The position numbers and the translations under genes are program-made. The notes beneath the pieces were generated by a model. The model saw only the letters and a program-made list of their open reading frames with translations. It was not told the origin of the DNA and made no database searches. DNA of 5,090 nt from Sphingobacterium sp. UBA6711 (GTDB lineage Bacteria > Bacteroidota > Bacteroidia > Sphingobacteriales > Sphingobacteriaceae), in assembly GCA_002454415.1 (NCBI GenBank), contig DKIT01000039.1, positions 42,709 to 47,798 of the forward strand, read 5' to 3'. Position 1 is the first letter of the stretch; every line of letters begins with the position of its first letter. Positions 1 to 5,090 of the stretch are shown piece after piece.

Positions 1-1440
1 ATCGGAGTATTGGAGTTTATTTCCATCAAAAGTTATAAATATTATTTTACTGGGGTCTTTGGTATTGACTTTTTCACCTATCGTAAATCGATAGACAACA
101 TATCCGTAAGCAGAATCCCCATCGCTTGCCACATCCGGTTTTTGCCAAAAGAGGGTATTAATTTTTCCATTGGACGTGTTTTTTACCAATAGACCAAAAG
201 GTGCATTGGGTGCAATACTGTCCAGCCAGGGCATTGTAGGCGGCAATGCAGGCGTGCGGTATAGGTCATTACGCATAGAATCCTGTATTCCGATTAGATT
301 GTCGGTCAATGATTTGGAACTGAAATAGATACTTCCCTCTACATTGTGTTGCTCTCGGAGATGACGTACTTGCCTAGGTAGTTGACTTCGGTCTGTCCAG
401 CCTATTTTATTTTCCGTTACCCGATAGGCTCCATGTCCTACGTAAAAATGTCGGCCATAAGTGTGATTTTGCCACCAAGAAACCAATACCTCGTACGCAG
501 CAGCACGATTTTTAAACGGAAAATAGATTTGAGGATTGATATAGTCTATCCAGCCCTCCTCCATCCATTTTACACCATCAGCATAGAGTTCACGGTAAGC
601 ACTTAGTCCCCGAGTTTCGGAGCCTGCACTATTATTTTCTTTATTGTCCCATACACCACAGGGGCTGATGCCATATTTGACATAAGGCTTGATCTTTTTG
701 ATTGCGATACCAAGGTCACGCACGAGCAGGTTGACATTATTGCGTCTCCAATCGTCAATTTTTTCGATTCCGCTATTATATTGCGCAAAAGTAAGCCGGT
801 CCGGTACAGGTGTGTTTCTGCTATCGGGGTATGGATAAAAATAATCATCAAAGTGAATTCCATCCACATCATAGTTTTTAACGACATCCATGATGACATC
901 GATAATGTATTTGCGGACCTCTGGAATGCCGGGATTGAAAAGTTTTTTTCCAGCATAGGTAAAGAACCATTCGGGGTGAAGCTTCGTGATATGGTTCTCC
1001 GAAAAATGGGCTGGATTTAAGGTGGTAGACGCCCTATAGGGATTGAACCAGGCATGAAGCTCCATGCCTCTTTTATGGGCTTCTTCAATGGCAAATTCTA
1101 GAGGATCATAAAATGGACTGGGTGCCATTCCTTGTTTTCCGGTCAAATACCTGCTCCAGGGTTCTCGCCCCTTCGCATAAAACGCATCAGCTGCCGGACG
1201 AACTTGTAGGAGAATTGCATTGAGACCAGCACTTCGATGCTGTTCCAGTAAATCAATAAATTCTTGTTTCTGTTGTGCGACATTGTTGGCCGCTTTTACA
1301 GAAGGCCAGTCTATATTGCCTATAGTTGCTACCCATACCCCGCGAAATTCCCGCTTAGGTAGTTGTTGGGAATGTGATCTCACAGAAAATAAACAAATAA
1401 CAAAGGCAAAAAAAGAATATAAATATGTTTTTCCCGTCAT
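1..1440 (-). CDS. Secreted family-10-like glycoside hydrolase (GHL10/DUF187), C-terminal end cut by window edge
   Basis: Reading the minus strand from the ATG at 1440 gives 480 codons without a stop, so the gene continues past position 1. Residues 1-24 look like a signal peptide: a lysine, a hydrophobic run (about 6-20), then SHS|QQ as likely cleavage site, so the enzyme should be exported. The rest matches the GHL10 (PF02638) barrel: REFRGVWVATIGNIDWPS at 30-47, NAILLQVRPAADAFY at 74-88, ELHAWFNPYRAS at 127-138, YDVDGIHFDDYFYP at 190-203 with the acidic pair D198/D199 in the probable active site, YGISPCGVW at 256-264 and YINPQIYFPF at 300-309. Residues from about 400 (FGLLVKN..., GYVVYRF) resemble the fibronectin-III-like tail common in Bacteroidetes members. 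Family proteins are usually about 500-520 residues, so probably only a few dozen residues are missing. Substrate is unknown; relatives are thought to act on peptidoglycan or other glycans. It is divergent from sdaA. The family call is firm, the substrate is not. Confidence 0.93.
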   Translation of the reverse strand, partial: MTGKTYLYSFFAFVICLFSVRSHSQQLPKREFRGVWVATIGNIDWPSVKAANNVAQQKQEFIDLLEQHRSAGLNAILLQVRPAADAFYAKGREPWSRYLTGKQGMAPSPFYDPLEFAIEEAHKRGMELHAWFNPYRASTTLNPAHFSENHITKLHPEWFFTYAGKKLFNPGIPEVRKYIIDVIMDVVKNYDVDGIHFDDYFYPYPDSRNTPVPDRLTFAQYNSGIEKIDDWRRNNVNLLVRDLGIAIKKIKPYVKYGISPCGVWDNKENNSAGSETRGLSAYRELYADGVKWMEEGWIDYINPQIYFPFKNRAAAYEVLVSWWQNHTYGRHFYVGHGAYRVTENKIGWTDRSQLPRQVRHLREQHNVEGSIYFSSKSLTDNLIGIQDSMRNDLYRTPALPPTMPWLDSIAPNAPFGLLVKNTSNGKINTLFWQKPDVASDGDSAYGYVVYRFTIGEKVNTKDPSKIIFITFDGNKLQYSD

Positions 1441-1458
1441 TCTATAATTTATAGCCAA

Positions 1459-1466
1459 CAAAGATA
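1459..1466 (-). promoter_or_regulatory. Candidate -7 box (TATCTTTG) for the glycoside hydrolase gene
   Basis: On the minus strand, 1466-1459 reads TATCTTTG, an exact match to the Bacteroidetes -7 consensus TAnnTTTG. It lies 18 bp before the ATG, which would give a leader of only about 12-15 nt. No TTG is found 17-23 bp further upstream, where only a T-rich stretch lies (1491-1497). An 8-mer with six fixed bases is expected several times by chance in a window this size, so position next to a start codon is the main support. Confidence 0.35.
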
Positions 1467-1549
1467 GGGAAGCATTTCTTACTTTTTCCCTAAAAAATGT
1501 AAGATGTTTGTTGGATACTTGTTAAAAGAATGTGAGCTTAGTTTTCAAA

Positions 1550-1578
1550 TTGATAATAATGTAAAACAGGTAACATTG
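1550..1578 (+). promoter_or_regulatory. Weak candidate promoter for sdaA
   Basis: TTG at 1550-1552 is followed after 18 bp by TAACATTG at 1571-1578, which differs from TAnnTTTG by one base. The spacing is within the range reported for Bacteroidetes promoters (about 17-23). The start would fall near 1583, leaving a leader of about 70 nt that contains the inverted repeat at 1603-1643. The rest of the 215-bp divergent intergenic region holds no gene that I can support. Confidence 0.27.
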
Positions 1579-1602
1579 TATACTTATTTGTGCTAATTTA
1601 GA

Positions 1603-1643
1603 TGCGGTTTTCACAAAAGCAATAACTTGACGAGCTAACCGCA
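1603..1643 (+). repeat. Inverted repeat TGCGGTT / AACCGCA in the sdaA leader
   Basis: TGCGGTT at 1603-1609 is perfectly complementary to AACCGCA at 1637-1643. AGC at 1618-1620 can also pair with GCT at 1634-1636, directly stacked on the right arm, giving a 10-bp stem with an eight-base bulge on the left side. It ends 12 bp before the sdaA ATG. It could be an RNA stem that affects translation or an operator half-site pair. There is no T-run, so it is not an intrinsic terminator. Confidence 0.4.
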
Positions 1644-1655
1644 ACAATTAAAATT

Positions 1656-3083
1656 ATGAGCAAAGAACAAATATCCGTTTTTGATATGTTTAAGATTGGT
1701 ATCGGCCCCTCGAGTTCGCATACCTTAGGACCTTGGCGTGCTGCCCAACAATTTACTAATCTACTTAAGACAAAAGAAGTTCTCCATGACGTCGATCAGG
1801 TCAAGATATTACTTTACGGATCTTTGGCTAAAACAGGTGCCGGACACGGTACCGATATTGCAGTGTTGCTCGGTTTGAGTGGAGATGATCCTGTCACATT
1901 TGATGTAGATAACGTTACACCTAAGGTTGAGCATATTAAGACGGTTGGCGAACTTCAAGTTGCAGGAGAGCGGACAGTTCCTTTTTCCTATCCAGAAGAT
2001 TTATTGTTTCTATATAGTGAAAGCTTGCCTTTTCATCCCAATGCTGTTACTTTTCAGGCTTTTTTGTCCAATGGTAAAGCAATTACCGAAACCTATTATT
2101 CAATAGGTGGTGGTTTTGTCGTGCAGGAAAATGATACCGAAAGTGTATTGTCTGAAGTAGATCTTCCTTTTCCGGTAGATACAGCTCATGAATTGCTCCA
2201 TTGGACGATGAAAACTGGTTTGAAAATTTCTGAACTTGTACTGGAGAATGAATGTGCTTGGCGTGAAGAAAGTGAAACCGTTGCCGGAGTATTGAATATT
2301 TATAAAACGATATACGAATGCATCTATCGTGGATGTCACACAAGCGGGACATTACCAGGAGGATTGAATGTTGAACGGAGAGCGGCCAAACTCAATAAAA
2401 AGTTGATGCAAGGGCGTACTTATCAAGATTATGAATCCTGGATTACGGCCATTCGCGAAGGTGGCCAGAATTTTCAATACATACTCGATTGGGTGAGCTG
2501 CTTTGCACTAGCGGTGAATGAAGAAAATGCCTCATTTGGTCGAGTAGTAACGGCGCCGACCAATGGCGCATCGGGGGTCATTCCTGCCGTTTTACAATAT
2601 TATATTACCTTTCATGATGGAATGCGGGAGAATAAAATCATTCAATTTATTCTTACAGCTTCTGAAATTGGATCAATATTTAAGAAAAATGCAACCATTT
2701 CAGCCGCAATGGGTGGTTGTCAAGCCGAAATTGGAGTTTCATCTGCGATGGCAGCAGGCGCATTAACCGAGGTTTTGGGCGGGTCACAACGTCAGGTTCT
2801 TATGGCGGCAGAAATAGCCATGGAACATCACCTTGGACTGACATGCGATCCAATAGGCGGATTGGTGCAGATCCCATGTATAGAACGTAATACGATGGGG
2901 GCCATTAAAGCTATTACCGCAGCACAATTGGCTTTACAATCTAATCCCGATAAAGCTAAAGTTAGCTTGGATACAGTGGTCAAGACAATGTGGGAGACTG
3001 CATTAGATATGAATGCCAAATATAAAGAAACTGCCGATGGTGGTTTGGCAGTGCATATTCCTTTGAGTTTGCCGGAGTGTTAA
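1656..3083 (+). CDS. sdaA: L-serine dehydratase (L-serine ammonia-lyase), iron-sulfur-dependent, single chain
   Basis: This 475-residue cytoplasmic enzyme should convert L-serine to pyruvate and ammonia (EC 4.3.1.17) using a [4Fe-4S] cluster rather than PLP. The beta domain comes first (about 5-165), with the diagnostic FKIGIGPSSSHTLGPWRAA at 12-30. The alpha domain follows (about 185-465), with CHTSGTLPGGLNVERRA from 227, APTNGASGVIPA from 300, GGCQAEIGVSSAMAAGA from 353 and LTCDPIGGLVQIPCIERN from 395. Cluster ligands are C355, C397 and C408, with spacings of 42 and 11 as in the structurally studied Legionella enzyme. The last residue, C475, fits the 'tail-in-mouth' cysteine of type 2 enzymes. 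It is slightly longer than E. coli SdaA (454). The ATG at 1656 puts the conserved N-terminus at the expected place; no Shine-Dalgarno is present. The MBL hydrolase gene follows 61 bp later on the same strand. Confidence 0.97.
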   Translation: MSKEQISVFDMFKIGIGPSSSHTLGPWRAAQQFTNLLKTKEVLHDVDQVKILLYGSLAKTGAGHGTDIAVLLGLSGDDPVTFDVDNVTPKVEHIKTVGELQVAGERTVPFSYPEDLLFLYSESLPFHPNAVTFQAFLSNGKAITETYYSIGGGFVVQENDTESVLSEVDLPFPVDTAHELLHWTMKTGLKISELVLENECAWREESETVAGVLNIYKTIYECIYRGCHTSGTLPGGLNVERRAAKLNKKLMQGRTYQDYESWITAIREGGQNFQYILDWVSCFALAVNEENASFGRVVTAPTNGASGVIPAVLQYYITFHDGMRENKIIQFILTASEIGSIFKKNATISAAMGGCQAEIGVSSAMAAGALTEVLGGSQRQVLMAAEIAMEHHLGLTCDPIGGLVQIPCIERNTMGAIKAITAAQLALQSNPDKAKVSLDTVVKTMWETALDMNAKYKETADGGLAVHIPLSLPEC

Positions 3084-3102
3084 AAAACAATTGTGTGGCA
3101 CG

Positions 3103-3129
3103 AAAAGACCATCTTTTAAAAGACTTTTT
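3103..3129 (+). repeat. Short alternating inverted repeats AAAAGA/TCTTTT between sdaA and the MBL gene
   Basis: AAAAGA (3103-3108) can pair with TCTTTT (3112-3117). TCTTTT also forms a perfect 12-bp palindrome with AAAAGA at 3118-3123, and that copy can pair in part with CTTTTT at 3124-3129. The stems are A/T-only apart from one G-C pair each, so they are weak. They could slow transcription between the two genes, but this is not a convincing terminator and may be chance in A/T-rich DNA. Confidence 0.25.
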
Positions 3130-3144
3130 GCTAAGTTTGTTGGC

Positions 3145-3957
3145 ATGAAATATTGTGCAATAGCTTCTGGTAGTAATGGTAACTGTTATTATGTCGCCAA
3201 AGACGATTCGGCGATATTGATCGACGCTGGAATAAATAGCAAACATATCCATCTTAGAATGTATAATCTGGGAATACTTCCTACTCAGATTAAGGCAATT
3301 TTCATTACGCATGAACATTCAGATCACATCAGGGGGCTGTCAGTCTTTAAAAAAAAATATAATCTACCAGTTTACATTACAAAAGGGAGCTATGATGGAT
3401 CGAAATTACATCTTCCGGCGCATTTGGTCCATATTATTATGCCCAATGATGTAATTGAAATAGGTGGGCTTAAGATTTATGGTATTCCTAAATATCATGA
3501 TGCAAAAGAACCCTGTAGTTTTTTGGTATCTGATGGTACCCACAATATTGGTGTGCTAACGGATATTGGCCGTCCTTGTGAAAATGTACAACATGTCATT
3601 CAACACGCTGATGTACTGCTTTTGGAATCCAACTATGATGATGAGATGTTACAAACCGGACGATATTCTTATTTTTTAAAAAATAGAATTACAAGTGGCT
3701 GGGGACACCTTTCCAATCGTGTAGCAGTCGAACTATTCAATCAATATAAAACAGATAGACTTAGGCACCTTATACTCACTCATCTTTCTGGTGAAAATAA
3801 TACAGTGGAGCTTGTGCACCAAACCTTTGAGCCACATTGTGAGAATATTCATCTGCATGTTGCGACGCGCTATCAAGAAACAGAATTATTTGATTTGGGG
3901 CAGGTTCTAGCGAGCAAAATAAAGGTTCTTTCCGTTTCGTCAGCCTTATCTTCTTAA
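3145..3957 (+). CDS. MBL-fold metallo-hydrolase of the YycJ/WalJ type
   Basis: This 270-residue protein has the metallo-beta-lactamase fold. It opens with MKYCAIASGSNGNCYYV, the usual start of YycJ/WalJ proteins, followed by ILIDAGI (24-30, D27). The metal motif HEHSDH is at 56-61 (HxHxDH). Further likely metal or active-site residues are H118 (KYHDA), D140 (LTDIG), H188 (GWGHLSN) and H213 (THLSGENN). LLESNYDDEML also fits the subfamily. No signal peptide is seen, so it is cytoplasmic. YycJ/WalJ of Firmicutes is reported as a 5'-3' exonuclease linked to mismatch repair; a nuclease role here is inference, since other MBL hydrolases share the motifs. The ATG at 3145 is preferred over the in-frame TTG at 3091 because homology begins exactly there. 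There is no Shine-Dalgarno. It lies 61 bp after sdaA without a clear terminator and may be read through from it. Confidence 0.93.
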   Translation: MKYCAIASGSNGNCYYVAKDDSAILIDAGINSKHIHLRMYNLGILPTQIKAIFITHEHSDHIRGLSVFKKKYNLPVYITKGSYDGSKLHLPAHLVHIIMPNDVIEIGGLKIYGIPKYHDAKEPCSFLVSDGTHNIGVLTDIGRPCENVQHVIQHADVLLLESNYDDEMLQTGRYSYFLKNRITSGWGHLSNRVAVELFNQYKTDRLRHLILTHLSGENNTVELVHQTFEPHCENIHLHVATRYQETELFDLGQVLASKIKVLSVSSALSS

Positions 3958-4041
3958 TTGATTTTCTTTGTCTTACATGTGGGATAAATGCCTTCGTGCC
4001 GCTCAAAATATCCTGAGAATACTATAAAATAAAAAATATAG

Positions 4042-4071
4042 TTGATTTAAAAAGAATTCCTGTTATATTTG
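4042..4071 (+). promoter_or_regulatory. Bacteroidetes-type promoter upstream of the hairpin array
   Basis: TTG at 4042-4044 is separated by 19 bp from TATATTTG at 4064-4071, an exact match to TAnnTTTG with canonical spacing. This is the best promoter match in the window. A transcript would start near 4076-4079 and run rightward into the three stem-loops and, unless stopped, into the DUF4198 gene with a leader of about 280 nt. Confidence 0.55.
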
Positions 4072-4133
4072 CTTTGTTTTTAATCAGTCTAAATAACTCG
4101 CTATGGGCTATATTGGACGGTTGACAACAAAAA

Positions 4134-4228
4134 ACACCATGCGATAGACGGCAATCTATCACATGGCGTGAACTACATACAGCGGCAACTGGATGTAGTC
4201 GACTGAAACAGGCAAGCTGCTTCAGTTG
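4134..4228 (+). ncRNA. Three tandem stem-loops sharing a GCAA loop: putative structured leader or small RNA
   Basis: Hairpin 1 (4134-4169): GATAGA at 4143-4148 pairs with TCTATC at 4155-4160 around loop CGGCAA; after a C-A mismatch the stem goes on with CCATG/CATGG and two outer pairs. Hairpin 2 (4172-4199): ACTACAT, A, CAG pair with CTG, G, ATGTAGT around the same CGGCAA loop. Hairpin 3 (4200-4228): CGACTGAA, A, CAG pair with CTG, C, TTCAGTTG around GCAAG. Each has one internal mismatch and a GCAA in the loop; gaps between them are two bases and zero bases. No T-run follows, so they are not terminators. Whether they act as RNA or as a DNA element cannot be decided from this window. The strand is given from the promoter at 4042-4071. 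I recognise no named RNA family. Confidence 0.45.
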
Positions 4229-4356
4229 CTCCCGATACATGATATGGAAGAATTTGCAAGATAACGAATTTTATGGTGCGATTTGCCAAAACCTCGTATT
4301 CACCTGTAAATTCTCCCATAATAGGTTGAAGAACTATAAGCATCAATCAACATATT

Positions 4357-5073
4357 ATGAAAATTTTAATTTCGCTCTTTACATTTCTAGCTGTGCTTTT
4401 TTATAGTCAAACTAGTTATGCACACGCACTCTGGATCGAGTCTTCTCCTTATGGAGCACTAAACCAGGCTCACGAGGTCAAAGTTTACTACGGTGAATAT
4501 GCGACCAATGAACGGGACCAAGTTGAAAAATGGTATTCCGATGTCAAAGATTTTTCATTAATGCTCCATGTTCCTGGAAAAGAACCGGTAAAGCTTCAGT
4601 TGACCAACAAAGGAGATCATTTCAGTGGTTCATTTCAACCTGCTGTACAAGGCACCTATTTCTTGTCTATTGTCAAAGCGCCAAAAGATTTAGGTGGAAA
4701 AACGAAATATGAGTTTTCATCCTTGGTACCTGTTATCGTTGGTAAATCAGCAAAAATCGATTATAGTGCGATTAAAAATCCATTGCAAATCGAATTTCTC
4801 AATGCGTCAAATGCAAAAAAAGGAAGTAGTCTTCAGGTGAAAATCACAAGTTTGGGAAAAGTTGTTCCTAATGCAAAAGTTTCAGTTTTTTCATCCACAG
4901 GTTGGGGTAAAGAATTTGTTGCTGACGCAAATGGTCTGCTTACATTCGATGCCATCTGGTCTGGACCGTATGTATTGGAAGCAAGCTCATTTGAAGAAAA
5001 GGCTGGCGAACACGAAGGAAAACCTTATGCCTCCGCATGGCAAGGAAGCACAGCCTTCTTGGAAGTAAAATAA
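4357..5073 (+). CDS. Secreted DUF4198-domain protein (possible metal-uptake accessory protein)
   Basis: A complete 238-residue protein. Residues 1-22 form a signal peptide (lysine, hydrophobic core 3-16, then SYA|H), so the mature protein is periplasmic or surface-exposed. It then begins HALWIESSPYG, as in the DUF4198 family (PF10670), which Pfam associates with nickel-uptake components such as NikM; Bacteroidetes members are often found beside TonB-dependent receptors. The N-terminal half is predicted beta-rich (HEVKVYYGEYATNE at 33-46; GTYFLSIVKAP). The C-terminal half has an immunoglobulin-like repeat (SLQVKITSLGKVVPNAKVSVFSSTGW to LTFDAIWSGPYVLEAS) and ends with the family's usual GKPYASAWQGSTAFLEV. 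No transmembrane anchor or lipobox is seen. A metal-related role is inference from the family. The start has no Shine-Dalgarno; transcription may come from the promoter at 4042-4071 through the hairpin leader. The downstream gene lies outside the window. Confidence 0.85.
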   Translation: MKILISLFTFLAVLFYSQTSYAHALWIESSPYGALNQAHEVKVYYGEYATNERDQVEKWYSDVKDFSLMLHVPGKEPVKLQLTNKGDHFSGSFQPAVQGTYFLSIVKAPKDLGGKTKYEFSSLVPVIVGKSAKIDYSAIKNPLQIEFLNASNAKKGSSLQVKITSLGKVVPNAKVSVFSSTGWGKEFVADANGLLTFDAIWSGPYVLEASSFEEKAGEHEGKPYASAWQGSTAFLEVK

Positions 5074-5090
5074 AACTGTCAATACCCTTA

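Larger units (their letters stand above)
3958..4356. other. 399-bp gap without a convincing gene; holds promoter and hairpin array
   Basis: 3958-4041 carries no recognisable gene and no good terminator for the MBL gene; the only inverted repeat is an A/T-rich ACTATA/TATAGT pair at 4021-4042. From 4042 a promoter-like element begins, followed by three stem-loops at 4134-4228. 4229-4356 is plain A/T-rich sequence leading to the DUF4198 start codon, with one weak inverted repeat (AACCT 4290-4294 with AGGTT 4323-4327, helped by ATT 4298-4300 with AAT 4320-4322). I recognise no known riboswitch here: in particular no B12-box-like sequence and no TPP or SAM core. Confidence 0.6.

Noticed and set aside
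603..956. 117-residue minus-strand reading frame
   Set aside because: It lies in another frame of the glycoside hydrolase gene, whose own frame has clear family motifs throughout; no recognisable protein features.
3132..3139. TAAGTTTG, an exact TAnnTTTG match that would make the MBL transcript nearly leaderless
   Set aside because: No TTG lies 17-23 bp upstream, and such 8-mers are expected several times by chance in this window.
3091..3144. Longer start (TTG at 3091) for the MBL hydrolase, adding 18 residues
   Set aside because: The added residues are basic and unlike the family; the conserved N-terminus MKYCAIASGSNGNC begins exactly at the ATG at 3145.
2980..3318. 112-residue minus-strand reading frame across the sdaA/MBL junction
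   Set aside because: It is antisense to two well-supported genes and resembles no known protein.
4134..4228. CRISPR array or intrinsic terminators as explanation of the three hairpins
   Set aside because: There are only three units with diverged stems and no unique spacers between conserved repeats, which excludes CRISPR; no T-run follows any stem, which argues against terminators.
4022..4240. 72-residue minus-strand reading frame over the hairpin array
   Set aside because: Its sequence is dictated by the inverted repeats, it shows no recognisable domain, and no good promoter was seen for it.
4042..4356. Cobalamin or other known riboswitch upstream of the DUF4198 gene
   Set aside because: No B12 box or other riboswitch core that I know could be found by reading; a covariance-model search would be needed to exclude it fully.
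4239..4406. 55-codon plus-strand frame starting MIWKNLQDNEF and overlapping the DUF4198 start
   Set aside because: It overlaps the signal-peptide region of a well-supported gene by 50 bp, has no start signal and no recognisable features.

Overview
The window looks like a chromosomal segment from a Bacteroidetes bacterium, most likely of the Sphingobacterium/Pedobacter type. The reasons are a low-to-moderate GC content, start codons without Shine-Dalgarno sequences but with A/T-rich leaders, promoter boxes of the TTG...TAnnTTTG type, and the character of the proteins. The species call is inference; no rRNA or marker gene is present.

Layout. (1) 1-1440, minus strand: a secreted family-10-like glycoside hydrolase (GHL10/DUF187), open at its C-terminal end because it runs off the left edge. 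(2) 1441-1655: a divergent intergenic region with candidate promoters for both flanking genes and a GC-rich inverted repeat in the sdaA leader. (3) 1656-3083, plus: sdaA, a single-chain iron-sulfur L-serine dehydratase with all three cluster cysteines and a C-terminal cysteine. (4) 3145-3957, plus: an MBL-fold hydrolase of the YycJ/WalJ type, 61 bp after sdaA and possibly co-transcribed with it. (5) 3958-4356: 399 bp without a convincing gene, but with a good Bacteroidetes-type promoter followed by three back-to-back stem-loops that share a GCAA-containing loop. (6) 4357-5073, plus: a secreted DUF4198-domain protein that may take part in metal uptake; the gene is complete and followed by 17 bases.

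The four genes are mostly unrelated housekeeping or envelope functions: cell-wall or glycan hydrolysis, serine catabolism to pyruvate and ammonia, a nucleic-acid-type MBL hydrolase, and a periplasmic metal-related protein. I see no defence system, mobile element, CRISPR array, tRNA or rRNA. The least explained part is the structured region at about 4042-4228, which could be a small RNA or the long structured leader of the DUF4198 gene.
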